Source: Candidatus Latescibacterota bacterium (GTDB lineage Bacteria > Latescibacterota > UBA2968 > UBA8231). Taken from it: a stretch of DNA of 64,000 nucleotides. Shown one piece after another: positions 45,194 through 54,087 of the stretch. Where the stretch lies: contig JAJEFJ010000042.1 of the NCBI GenBank assembly GCA_022820485.1, positions 1-64,000 of the forward strand, given 5' to 3'. Below the pieces are notes generated by a model. It had not been told where the DNA came from. It did no database searches and worked only from the letters and a program-made list of their open reading frames with translations. The position numbers and the translations under genes are program-made. Position 1 is the stretch's first letter, and every line of letters starts with the position of its first letter.

Positions 45194-45269
45194 ATCATTC
45201 TCCGATTAAGGGACCTTACTGATGTTACGCAGTTATCGTTATCTGCGGTTTCCTACCGCCCCGCCCGGT

Positions 45270-45299
45270 GTCATTCCCGCGCAAGCGGGAATCCAGTCT
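45270..45299. repeat. REP-like palindrome, copy 2
   Basis: Identical over 30 bases to 9522-9551, but inside a different element with different ends. Confidence 0.85.
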
Positions 45300-45330
45300 G
45301 GTACGCGATGCGGATTGGGCGCGACCCCCT

Positions 45331-45359
45331 GTAGGGGGCGGTTTGAAACCGCCCCCTAC
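45331..45359. repeat. 29-base perfect palindrome
   Basis: GTAGGGGGCGGTTT, one central G, then the exact reverse complement. Similar short palindromes with a GGTTTGAAACC core are dispersed in many bacteria. It lies inside the 185-bp element. Confidence 0.8.
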
Positions 45360-45401
45360 GTGCGCCGGCATGACAAACGCTGCGTAACATCAGTAAGGGA
45401 T

Positions 45402-47507
45402 CTAAGGCAAATGCAGCGTCACCGACTGAACGTGGTCGTATCCCCCCGGCGCGCGGATCGGCTGCCGCTGGCCTTCGACATCCACACTTGCGCCCTGACA
45501 AGTAAAGCGATACGCACCCGCTTCGGGCAACACAAACCACGCCGTACCCGCCAGATCGGCCCGCACGGCATAGGGCAGAACCGCTTGCCCAGCCAGCGGA
45601 GTCACCAAAACGCAGGCGCGGGCGACCGGTTGCCCGTCGCGCATAACCCGCACCAGTACCTCCGGCAATCGCTCGTGCGCCAGCGGCCCCACATCCCGCC
45701 CGGCGAGTCGGCGGAACAACTCCTGCGACCAAGCCGTCGTCGCCGTCGGACGCGAGACCGGCTGCTGCGGGTCACACCAGTTGAGACACAGCCGGTGCTT
45801 GCCCCACGCCGCTGGCGTCCCCGCGCCGAAAGGATCAATGCGGGCATCCGCTCCCGACTGCGACGGCCACGTAACCTCCATGTCGAGCGGTGCGGCCAAC
45901 ATCCCCGGCACGTGGTCGGTGAAGCCTCGGTAGTCCATGTCGGCGAGGAAAAACGTCTGTAACCCGTGTATATTGCGCTCCGGCATTGAGGTCAAGAATT
46001 CCCCCCAGCCTTCCCCCAGCGGCGGTTCCTCCTGCTCTCCCCAAGAGCCCCCATCGAAGATGCCCGCCTCACCGACCCGGATCGGCTTCACTGGGAGGCC
46101 GCTGCGAATCGCCTCAATGCTCTCCTCAATGCTCTCCAAGCTGCTGAACAGCCGGTAACAATCAATCAGTTCAATCAACTCGTCCGTGGCCACAGACGGG
46201 TCAAAGGTAACTTCGGCGATGCGGCTGTCGTCGAGTTCCTTCACCTTGCACAGCAGGGGCACGCAGTATTCGGGCTCTCTCGCGTCCGTGATGTCCCAGA
46301 ACAGAATCGACGGGTGATTGCGAACCGAGCGGAGCCAGTAGTCGGCCACTGCTAGCTGGTACTTTCTTACCAGCGCCTTCTCCCGCACGTCCATATCCGG
46401 CGTGTACACCTGTCCCGTACCAACGCAGAAGTTGGCACCCACCACGAACACGCCAAGCTCGTCGGCCACGTCGTAAAACACCGGCGGCGGGTCGTAGCGG
46501 TGGTGCTCGACAATGCTGACATTGGCGTCGGCCAGATCGACGAACTTCCGCGTCAGCCACTGGCGCTCGTACACGTACGGCACCGTGTGGTCGCCCCAAG
46601 GCATGAGCTGAATGCCGTTGAGCAGCAGCCGATCCCCCTCGGCCCAGATCTCGCGGAAGCCGAAACGAGTCACGGTAGTATGCACGGCGCGACCTGCCGA
46701 GTGCAGCGAACTTTCGAGAAAGTACAGAACCGGCTCGCCGTACGGCGGACGGCCCCAGAGCACGGCATCGCGCCACGGCGCTGCGGTCTCTAGGCGACGA
46801 CTCTCCCCCGGTGCCAAATCGAGATTACAACCTTCGAGTTCCAACGCGGTCTCGCCCGCACGGCGCACCCGCAGGCGAATGTCGCCGTGGAACGCTTCCT
46901 CGGCGTCATTGCGAACGGTCAACCCAACGCGAATTTCGCGCTCCCGCACCGACGTGACAATCTGCACATCTTCGACCCGGACCCGCGACTCCCAGCTCAG
47001 CCACACATCCGACTCCATGCCAATGGTGGCGGCGCTCGTGTACCAGAAGCGAGTGTCGAGGGCTTTTTCCGCTTCTTCGCTCAAATGTGAGGCGTCGGGA
47101 TGCGCGTAGCGGCCGCTGCAGTTGTGAGTAAACACGTCGAGCCGGTGATCGCGCCCCGGACGGATGCGGGCCGTCAAGTCAATGCACCACGGCAAGCGCA
47201 TGCCGTAGTGCTCGCCAATCGCCTCGCCGTCGAGATAAGCGCGCCCAAAGTGGCGCACCCGCCCGAGATCGAGCACGCTGCGCCCGTCTGCATCCCAGCC
47301 ATCGGGCAGGCGCAGTTCTGTGCGGTACCAACCGGACTTGGGCGGCTCGTCTTCAAACTCGCGCGAGCGATGCGGCACGCGCACGCGCTCCCAGCCGTCG
47401 GTCGGCGGGTCGCCGTCGGGACCCTCGGCAAACTCCCACTCGCCGTTCAGCAACAAGCGGCCATCGCCGTCGGTTGCTTCCCTATACGCGGCGACCAAGG
47501 TGTCCAT
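45402..47507 (-). CDS. Glycoside hydrolase family 2-like protein
   Basis: A 701-residue protein: GH2 sugar-binding domain (~15-160; LLNGEWEFAEGPDGDP, VLDLGRVRHFGRAYLDGEAI), immunoglobulin-like domain (~160-270), and a TIM barrel (~280-560; EHHRYDPPPVFYDVADELGVF). The acid/base Asn-Glu of GH2 enzymes is not in its usual place: RNHPSILFWDITDARE stands where RNHPSV..W..GNE is expected. VGEAGIFDGG could hold a nucleophile. So it may be inactive or have a changed activity. The C-terminal ~100 residues look like a beta domain. It would act on beta-linked sugars, near the sulfatase. Confidence 0.72.
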   Translation of the reverse strand: MDTLVAAYREATDGDGRLLLNGEWEFAEGPDGDPPTDGWERVRVPHRSREFEDEPPKSGWYRTELRLPDGWDADGRSVLDLGRVRHFGRAYLDGEAIGEHYGMRLPWCIDLTARIRPGRDHRLDVFTHNCSGRYAHPDASHLSEEAEKALDTRFWYTSAATIGMESDVWLSWESRVRVEDVQIVTSVREREIRVGLTVRNDAEEAFHGDIRLRVRRAGETALELEGCNLDLAPGESRRLETAAPWRDAVLWGRPPYGEPVLYFLESSLHSAGRAVHTTVTRFGFREIWAEGDRLLLNGIQLMPWGDHTVPYVYERQWLTRKFVDLADANVSIVEHHRYDPPPVFYDVADELGVFVVGANFCVGTGQVYTPDMDVREKALVRKYQLAVADYWLRSVRNHPSILFWDITDAREPEYCVPLLCKVKELDDSRIAEVTFDPSVATDELIELIDCYRLFSSLESIEESIEAIRSGLPVKPIRVGEAGIFDGGSWGEQEEPPLGEGWGEFLTSMPERNIHGLQTFFLADMDYRGFTDHVPGMLAAPLDMEVTWPSQSGADARIDPFGAGTPAAWGKHRLCLNWCDPQQPVSRPTATTAWSQELFRRLAGRDVGPLAHERLPEVLVRVMRDGQPVARACVLVTPLAGQAVLPYAVRADLAGTAWFVLPEAGAYRFTCQGASVDVEGQRQPIRAPGGYDHVQSVTLHLP

Positions 47508-47584
47508 GGTTTACTCCTCTCAAGTGTCTGGAAAATGCCGGTCGTTGCCCGACACCGCACAGTGCCATGACAGAGTTGCCCTTG

Positions 47585-49345
47585 TCATGGCGCACCGTCG
47601 TCCACCGCCTCGTAGGCCACCATCTCCCAGCCGTGAAACACCACCGCCAGACCAATGTGCTGCACCGACGGGTAGCGGCACTGCAAGCCCGGATCCGCTA
47701 AGTAGCCGCGCACCTGCTGCGCGGCCTCCCCCAGCGTCGCCGCCAGCAGGGACTCGTCGAGAGGCTCGCGCCGCTTGAGATACTTCAGTTCCAGCACGTA
47801 GCCGTACCGCAAGTCGGGATACTGGGCGACGAATGGCTCCAGGTACAAGTCGGCGTACCCCTTGTTCAGTTCGTACTCCGAGTGCAGCAGGAAGTGGTTG
47901 ACCATGCTGAAATGGGCGGCGACAAAGCCGTGAATGACTTTCTCGCCATCCATGTAGTCGCGGATGCCAGTTTGTTCAGCGAGCGCATCGCGCAAAAAAT
48001 CAAGGGCTGGCTGCCAAGTGCCGTCGTAGCCCATCGTGCGAACCAAGCGGGAGAAGGTGTACACGTCGAGGGAAAACAAACCCACATCATCGTATGCATC
48101 GCGCAGGTAGCCGTACATCAGTCGCTTGACCGTTTGATTGGGAATGCCCAGCCGGGGCACCCCGCCTTCCACCCCGCGAATGCTGAGCAGGCCGAAATAA
48201 AAAAGCAGCGACAGGAAGTTTTCGCGTCGGTCGAGCCGGTCTAGGGGAAAGCTGATTTGGATGTTGCTATCGACCTGCTGCTCGCCGATGATGTGGCGAA
48301 GTAGGTCGAAGTTGCCGTTGAGTTGGCGGTTGACCGTCAGCAGGTGGCGCAACTTGCCGTAGTCAATCCGCACGTTGGTGTCGATCAGTTCGTCCGGCAT
48401 CCCTCTGTTCGGCGTGGACCCATCGAGGAAATAGAGCACCATGTCGGTGTTGTAGAGGTCGCCTTGGGCACTCTTGGCGAACCGATAGCCATTGTACCAC
48501 TCGCGCATCACTTCCAGCGCAACTTCGACCTCCTGATCCAACACGCCACAGTCCCGGTACATTTCCAGCAGGCCCCGCACCTCCTCTTCAGTGAAGCCCA
48601 GCATATCGTTGAACTCCGGTTCGAGGCTAATGTTCTTGCCGATGTTGAAGCCGCTGGTTACGTCGTCCATGGTAATCGGCGATACGCCGGTGATGAACAT
48701 GCGCTCCAAGCCGCCGCCGCTTCGCCCGGTGCCGCCCTTCAAGGTGGCGAAAAAGTTGCGGTAGAAGCCGCCGCCGTGGGTGAACGACTGATACGCCTCT
48801 GCGCCGTGATAGGCCAGTATCGTGTTGGCAAAGTTGTCGTACTCGTCGATGAGCACGTACAGGGGAATGCCGTGATCGCCAGCATACAGGAACAGCTCGT
48901 TGAGTTGGCCATTGACTGAACTCGGCGAGCGGATGTGTTGCCGCGCCGCCTCGGGAAACAGATCCGCATTCCGCTCCAGCGCGTACCGGACTATGAGTTG
49001 ACAATACTCTTCAAAGTGGTACTCGAGGGTTTCCGGCGCGTTTTTGAATGTCGAAAAGTCAAAGCGCAGCACGACGTAGCGATGGCGGTTTTCGGTCGGC
49101 TGCCGCCCCAAGTGGGTGCCGCCGAAGATAGCCTCAAATTCGTCGGCTGCCCGGCGGTCGTAGTAATTTTCCAGCAGGGAGATCCAGCAGGACTTGCCCA
49201 TACGACGGGGGCGAATCAGCAAGGCATAGCGTTCCTCTTCGAGCGAGTAGATAAAGCGGGTCTTATCGACATAGAGGCGCTTTTCCAAGCGGATGGCGCG
49301 GAAATCAGCCCAGCCGTAGGGAATGCGCGGGTAGGATGCAGGCAT
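47585..49345 (-). CDS. AAA-ATPase-like protein with C-terminal PD-(D/E)XK domain
   Basis: A 586-residue protein of the AAA-ATPase-like/PDDEXK family. The Walker A loop is IRPRRMGKS (G50-K51-S52) and Walker B is IPLYVLIDEYDNF. The C-terminal domain has GYADLYLEPF and YGYVLELKYLK, giving D...E-x-K of a nuclease-like fold. Genes of this kind are repeated in many genomes and are thought to be mobile or defence-like; the role is unknown. The frame extends 15 codons upstream, but ATG at 49345 follows AGGAG. Confidence 0.82.
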   Translation of the reverse strand: MPASYPRIPYGWADFRAIRLEKRLYVDKTRFIYSLEEERYALLIRPRRMGKSCWISLLENYYDRRAADEFEAIFGGTHLGRQPTENRHRYVVLRFDFSTFKNAPETLEYHFEEYCQLIVRYALERNADLFPEAARQHIRSPSSVNGQLNELFLYAGDHGIPLYVLIDEYDNFANTILAYHGAEAYQSFTHGGGFYRNFFATLKGGTGRSGGGLERMFITGVSPITMDDVTSGFNIGKNISLEPEFNDMLGFTEEEVRGLLEMYRDCGVLDQEVEVALEVMREWYNGYRFAKSAQGDLYNTDMVLYFLDGSTPNRGMPDELIDTNVRIDYGKLRHLLTVNRQLNGNFDLLRHIIGEQQVDSNIQISFPLDRLDRRENFLSLLFYFGLLSIRGVEGGVPRLGIPNQTVKRLMYGYLRDAYDDVGLFSLDVYTFSRLVRTMGYDGTWQPALDFLRDALAEQTGIRDYMDGEKVIHGFVAAHFSMVNHFLLHSEYELNKGYADLYLEPFVAQYPDLRYGYVLELKYLKRREPLDESLLAATLGEAAQQVRGYLADPGLQCRYPSVQHIGLAVVFHGWEMVAYEAVDDGAP

Positions 49346-49377
49346 GGCGACTCCTAAAACGAGTGGAGGCCTTGAAT

Positions 49378-49394
49378 ATAGTAGGAACAAGACG
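49378..49394. repeat. 17-bp repeat shared with 43696-43712
   Basis: ATAGTAGGAACAAGACG occurs identically at 43696-43712, in both cases just outside a gene. It is probably part of a dispersed element. Confidence 0.6.
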
Positions 49395-49427
49395 CCAAGT
49401 CATCGGATTGCTTCCGCTTGCGCGGAG

Positions 49428-51194
49428 TCATGGACTGATCGACAGGGGCGCTCCCTTGACCGGCTCCAGCCGGATAAAGGTTTTCAACAACTCCCACTGC
49501 CAAGAGTGCGGAAAGCCGTAGGGGTCTTGCTGACTCGGCCAGCCAGTCCAGCGGGTAGTGTTGCAAGGATAGCGGATAATTAGCTGCGCCAAGAAGATGT
49601 CGGGCAACTCTCCCACCCAGATCTCCATCGCCTCGCTAAACAACTCCAACAGTTCCTCGTCGCCAACCTGCAGGGGCGCGATGCGCTCGACAATGCGGTC
49701 GAACTCCTCGTTGCGCCAGCGCGAGATAGTTGACCACAGCGGAGCTGGCTGCCCCGTGGGCCGGAAGTACTGCGAGGTGTAGTAAGACAACATCAGATAG
49801 GGGTCCATGCCGCGCACTCCACTCGGCCCCTTGCAACCCAAGGAAACCGTCTGCTCTCCTGTCTGCACGAGCGAGGTCAAACCGGGCGAGGTGTCAAAAT
49901 TCGCATCAAAACCAGCGTCGCGCAGTTGTTGCGTCAGCGGCGGACCGTAGGCCCGCAGCCACTGCGGCACGTACATGGCGATCTCGACGCGCTCGTCCTC
50001 CGCGTTGACCCACAAGCCCTCCTCGTCCTTGCGATAGCCTTTCCCCTCCATGATCCGATTGACTTCTTCCAGATGCGGCTTGGAGTCGTACCCGTGCCGC
50101 GCGAGAATCTCCTGCAGGACCTCGTCAAAAGGCGCGAACCATTCGTAGGGCGTGAAGGGATGCAGCGCGACCACGCCCGCCCCCGACTCGGCTAGCTGGA
50201 CGAGTTTCTCTCGGTCGATGGCCATGCTGATCGCCCGGCGGATCTGCGGATCGTCAAACGGCGGCTCCGAGCAGTTCATGTTGAGGTCAATGGGACACCA
50301 GTCCAAGTAGCCATAGGGCGGCTGCCGGTCGGAGAAGGTCACGACCCGCGCATTGCGCTCTAACACGCTTTCGAGAGTGAGCACCTGCATAATAGGTGCC
50401 ATGTCGAGTTGATCGGTAAGCAGCAGTTGCGCGGCCTGACTTTCCTCCTGCTGAGGCACGTAGATGATGCGCTGGATTCGCGGCAGCCGCTTAAACCCCT
50501 TCTTAGCCCCCCACCAGTCTTGGCGCAAATCGTAGATTTTCTGGTATGGCGAAGCGTACACGAGGCGATAGGGCCCTGTGCCCAAAGGCAAGCCGCCGTC
50601 GATGTCGTGGAAGGTAAACTCTAGCGGGTCTCGATCTTGCCAAATGTGCTTGGGCAAGACGAAGATGCCGTGGTTGCTGCTCAGCGTAGTCGCCCAAAAC
50701 GCCGGCCCCGCCTTTTTCAGCATCAGCCGCACGGTGTGGTTGTCAACGACCTCAGTAGAGTCGAAGAATTCAGGCAGGTCGGCCAGATGCACCATAGATG
50801 CGGCGTGGTCGCGCAGCATGTCGAAGGTAAAAGCCACGTCGTGCGCGGTGAAGGGGACGCCGTCCGCCCATTCAATGCCCTCGCGGATCTTCACGGTGAG
50901 CACGGTAAAACTGTCATTGTACGCCCAACTCTCAGCCAGCCAGTTCTCGTATTCCCCAGTGAGCACGTTGTACATAATCAGCGGCTCGAACACCGCTGGC
51001 AGCGTGCCCATGTGGAATCCCTGATCAGAGCCGGGGATGTAGGGGTTCTGATTGTCGAACAGGGAATACTGGTTCGGACCGCCGTTCATCAAGATCATGG
51101 TGCGGTCCCGAGGAACGTCGTCCAACACCACAGCCGGCCCGCAGCTAGCCAAAATTGCACACGCCGCGAGTAAGAGCCAGCTCATCCTCCGCAT
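49428..51194 (-). CDS. ABC-transporter substrate-binding lipoprotein, peptide family 5
   Basis: A 588-residue lipoprotein (LAACAILASC lipobox, Cys at ~18). The body has the family 5 peptide/nickel binding layout (ESWAYNDSFTVLTVKIREGI, WADGVPFTAHDVAFTFDMLR, IRRAISMAIDREKLVQLAES). Captures peptides, opines or oligosaccharides outside the inner membrane. Last gene of a 6-gene operon; it starts 3 bases after the upstream ATPase gene. The cargo may match the enolase-type enzyme encoded first. Confidence 0.9.
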   Translation of the reverse strand: MRRMSWLLLAACAILASCGPAVVLDDVPRDRTMILMNGGPNQYSLFDNQNPYIPGSDQGFHMGTLPAVFEPLIMYNVLTGEYENWLAESWAYNDSFTVLTVKIREGIEWADGVPFTAHDVAFTFDMLRDHAASMVHLADLPEFFDSTEVVDNHTVRLMLKKAGPAFWATTLSSNHGIFVLPKHIWQDRDPLEFTFHDIDGGLPLGTGPYRLVYASPYQKIYDLRQDWWGAKKGFKRLPRIQRIIYVPQQEESQAAQLLLTDQLDMAPIMQVLTLESVLERNARVVTFSDRQPPYGYLDWCPIDLNMNCSEPPFDDPQIRRAISMAIDREKLVQLAESGAGVVALHPFTPYEWFAPFDEVLQEILARHGYDSKPHLEEVNRIMEGKGYRKDEEGLWVNAEDERVEIAMYVPQWLRAYGPPLTQQLRDAGFDANFDTSPGLTSLVQTGEQTVSLGCKGPSGVRGMDPYLMLSYYTSQYFRPTGQPAPLWSTISRWRNEEFDRIVERIAPLQVGDEELLELFSEAMEIWVGELPDIFLAQLIIRYPCNTTRWTGWPSQQDPYGFPHSWQWELLKTFIRLEPVKGAPLSISP

Positions 51195-51197
51195 CGT

Positions 51198-52244
51198 TCA
51201 CCCACCTCCGTAGGACAGGTCGGCGACCTGCTCTTCCGACAGCACTGCGGCGTCCTCGTAGAGATAGCAAGCCGCAGCGCGGCCGGCATCGGTCTGCACT
51301 AGTGGCGGGGACTGCTGCCGACAGCGGAACATGACGTGGGGACAGCGCTCGGCAAAAGCGCAGCCGCCAGTGGCACTCGGAATCTCTGCGTCATCTTCCA
51401 CTGTCGGCCCGCTAGGCGCAACCTCAACCGAACCTTCTCCCCAACGACGCTTCGCATCCGGCAGCGGAATAGAACTCACCAGTAGCTGCGTGTAAGGGTG
51501 CTTCGGCTCCTTAATAACCTGCTCCACATCGCCCACCTCAACCACCGCACCTTGATACATGACGAGAATAGTATGACTCAGTTGATACGCCGTAGTCAGA
51601 TCGTGCGTAATGTACACGAGACTAATGCCGCGTTCCCGATGGATGCGGGACAGGGTCTCCAAAATGGTAGCGCGCAGCGAGGCATCTACCATCGACACCG
51701 GCTCGTCGGCCACAATCACGCGCGGGTCGAGCAGCAACGCCCGCGCCACCATGATGCGCTGGCGCTGACCGCCGCTTAGCTGATGGGGATAACGCCCGAG
51801 GGTCTCCTCCGGGCGCAGACCGACCGCTTGCAGCCCCTGCTCAATCCGCTGCCACCGCTCTTGGCGCGACAGCTCCGGGAAGAACTTGGCGATCGGCACC
51901 ATCAGAGAATGGTCCACCCGGTAGAACGGATTGAACACCTCAAAGGGATCCTGAAACACGGCCTGCACCTGCCGACGAAACGTCTGGCGCGCCTTGGCGT
52001 CGAGATCGCGCAACTCCGTGCCTTGGTAGCGCACCGATCCACCAGTCGGAGGCAAAATGCCCAGCAGCAGACGCGCCAAAGTAGTCTTGCCGCTACCACT
52101 TTCACCAGCAATCGCTACCACCACGGGATCGTCCTCCGGAATCACCAACGAGGCGTCGGCGACCGCGACGATCCGCTGCCGATCAAACACTCCGCCGCCA
52201 AAAGCCCGGCTCGCACCCCGCGCTTCTAACAGTGGCGTGTTCAC
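51198..52244 (-). CDS. Oligopeptide-type ABC transporter ATPase (OppF-like)
   Basis: A 348-residue ATPase: GESGSGKTTLARLLLG (Walker A), LSGGQRQRIMVARALLLDPR (signature), VIVADEPVSMVD (Walker B), and a C-terminal Cys-rich oligopeptide-type tail (CAFAERCPHVMFRC). Powers import by the permease pair. The start is GTG at 52244, overlapping the previous stop (GTGA). Second of two ATPases in the operon. Confidence 0.93.
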   Translation of the reverse strand: MNTPLLEARGASRAFGGGVFDRQRIVAVADASLVIPEDDPVVVAIAGESGSGKTTLARLLLGILPPTGGSVRYQGTELRDLDAKARQTFRRQVQAVFQDPFEVFNPFYRVDHSLMVPIAKFFPELSRQERWQRIEQGLQAVGLRPEETLGRYPHQLSGGQRQRIMVARALLLDPRVIVADEPVSMVDASLRATILETLSRIHRERGISLVYITHDLTTAYQLSHTILVMYQGAVVEVGDVEQVIKEPKHPYTQLLVSSIPLPDAKRRWGEGSVEVAPSGPTVEDDAEIPSATGGCAFAERCPHVMFRCRQQSPPLVQTDAGRAAACYLYEDAAVLSEEQVADLSYGGG

Positions 52245-53233
52245 AAGATGCCTCGGCTGAGCTTGTCAAAGCCCTCGGCGTGCAGATGACAGGCCGCCCG
52301 GCGCTCAGCAGCCACCTCTTCCAACTCCGGCACGCGATCCGAGCAGCGGTCCATCACCTGCGGACAGCGCGGGTGAAAGGGACACCCCGGCGGCGGCTCC
52401 AGCAGCGAAGGCGGCAGGCCGGGAATGCCGCGAAACACGCCCTTGCGTTCCAGCGACGGCAGACTCTCTACTAACATCCGCGTGTACGGATGCAGCGGCT
52501 CTTCGAGCAGACTCTGCACCGGCCCAAGTTCAGCCAATCGGCCAGCGTACATCACGCCGATGCGATCCACGCACTGAGCCATCAGCCCCATGTCGTGGCC
52601 CACCAAAATCACTGCGGCGTCGAGTTCCTGTTGCACGCGGAACAAGGTGTCCATCACCCGCTTCTGCACAACCACGTCCAAGGCACTGGTCGGCTCGTCG
52701 GCGATAATCACCTGCGGTCGCAAGGCCACGGCAATGGCCATGCCCACGCGCTGCTTCATGCCGCCGCTGAGTTCGTGGGGATACATGCGCGCCGTCGCCG
52801 GGTCCAATTCGACCAGTGCCAGCAGACTTCTTACTCGCTTCTGCAGGGCCTCGCGGTCCGGCCGCTCCTCGTGCGCCTCAATCGTGTCGGCAATCTGCGC
52901 CCCCACCCGCATCACCGGATTGAGCGAATTCATCACGCCCTGGGGAATCAGGGAAATCCGCGAAAAGCGCACGCTCCGCATCTCTTCCTTAGCCAGCGAC
53001 AACAACTCCAGTTTGTCGAGCTCGACCCGCCCCCCCTCAATCCGTCCGGGCGGCCGAATTAGCTGCATCAAAGCCATCGCCGTCGTCGATTTACCCGATC
53101 CCGATTCGCCCACCAAGCCCAGCCGCTCTCCCGCCCGCAACTCAAAGCCAACGCCCTCCACGGCGCGCACCGGCCCCCTCGGAGTGTGGTAGTGGACGCG
53201 CAGGTCCTGCACCCGCAACACGACGCGGCTCAC
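52241..53233 (-). CDS. Oligopeptide-type ABC transporter ATPase (OppD-like)
   Basis: A 330-residue ATPase: GESGSGKSTTAMALMQLI (Walker A), LSGGMKQRVGMAIAVALRPQ (signature), VIIADEPTSALDVVVQKRVM (Walker B/D-loop), and a C-terminal CPFHPRCPQVMDRC tail. The frame runs to 53632, but GTG at 53233 overlaps the permease stop (GTGA) and gives the normal OppD length, so it is the start. ATP site of the importer. Confidence 0.93.
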   Translation of the reverse strand: MSRVVLRVQDLRVHYHTPRGPVRAVEGVGFELRAGERLGLVGESGSGKSTTAMALMQLIRPPGRIEGGRVELDKLELLSLAKEEMRSVRFSRISLIPQGVMNSLNPVMRVGAQIADTIEAHEERPDREALQKRVRSLLALVELDPATARMYPHELSGGMKQRVGMAIAVALRPQVIIADEPTSALDVVVQKRVMDTLFRVQQELDAAVILVGHDMGLMAQCVDRIGVMYAGRLAELGPVQSLLEEPLHPYTRMLVESLPSLERKGVFRGIPGLPPSLLEPPPGCPFHPRCPQVMDRCSDRVPELEEVAAERRAACHLHAEGFDKLSRGIL

Positions 53234-54087
53234 GACGAGACCTTCCATATGCGCGGATTGGCGATGCGATCCAACCCCATAGAGACGAGGAACAAGCCGA
53301 TGAAAATCAGCACGATCATCGCAATCGGCGGTGCCCACCACCACCACATTCCCCGCAGCAGCGAAGTGTAGTACAAAGCCCAGTAAATAGTCATCCCAAG
53401 CGTAGGCTCGTTCTGCGGCCCCAAGCCCAGCGCCTCTAGACCAATCGAAGCCAGCACCGCCGCACCCACGGCACTGACAAAGCTGGCCGCCAGATAGGGC
53501 AACAGATTCGGCAGCAACTCGCGGGCGATGATTTCCAAATCCCTCATGCCGGAGAGCCGCGCCACCTGCACGTACGCGCGCTCGCGCATCGACAACACCT
53601 GCGAGCGAATCGTGCGCGTCGGCAGCATCCACGCCAGCGAGGCCACCACGAGCGCCATCATATCGACTGTAACAGCCGTGCGCAGCGAAGTGGCCAGCAC
53701 CACGAGGAACAGCAGGCCGGGCACAGTCAGCAGCACATCGGCAGCCCCCCGAATCAGGGTATCGACCAAACCGCCAAAGTACCCAGCGAGAAAGCCAAGG
53801 ATAATGCCGATACCAAGTCCCACAGCACCGGCGAGGAAGCCGATCCTAAGCGTAAGCGGCGTACCCGCCACCATCACCGCAAGCAAATCCCGCCCCGCCG
53901 CGTCCGTACCGAGAAGGTGCTCCAGCGACGGCGACAGATTGGGTTCCGCCGAGCCAACGCGGGCCAGGTCCGTATCGACGAACAGGGTTCCCACAGGACC
54001 GAAGGCTAACACGACAAAGACGACGATTAAGCCGGCCGCAAGCTGGGGATGGCGGCGCGCCGCCGCGAAGATCGGCGAGAGCGTCAT
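53230..54087 (-). CDS. ABC importer permease (OppC/DppC-like)
   Basis: A 285-residue permease with six membrane segments. HLLGTDAAGRDLLAVMVAGT near residue 58 and EIIARELLPNLLPYLAASF (the EAA loop contacting the ATPase) are typical. It is encoded after its partner with ATGA overlap at 54084 and before the ATPases. Transports the substrate across the inner membrane. Confidence 0.93.
   Translation of the reverse strand: MTLSPIFAAARRHPQLAAGLIVVFVVLAFGPVGTLFVDTDLARVGSAEPNLSPSLEHLLGTDAAGRDLLAVMVAGTPLTLRIGFLAGAVGLGIGIILGFLAGYFGGLVDTLIRGAADVLLTVPGLLFLVVLATSLRTAVTVDMMALVVASLAWMLPTRTIRSQVLSMRERAYVQVARLSGMRDLEIIARELLPNLLPYLAASFVSAVGAAVLASIGLEALGLGPQNEPTLGMTIYWALYYTSLLRGMWWWWAPPIAMIVLIFIGLFLVSMGLDRIANPRIWKVSS

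Larger units (their letters stand above)
45214..45398. mobile_element. 185-bp non-coding element with perfect 19-bp terminal inverted repeats
   Basis: The left end CCTTACTGATGTTACGCAG (45214-45232) is repeated inverted and perfectly at 45380-45398. GA flanks both sides, a possible 2-bp target duplication. Inside are the 30-base REP-like palindrome (45270-45299) shared with the MITE at 9522, and a perfect 29-base palindrome (45331-45359, GTAGGGGGCGGTTT arm). It lies 3 bp after the GH2 stop, between two genes. No transposase coding. Confidence 0.75.
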
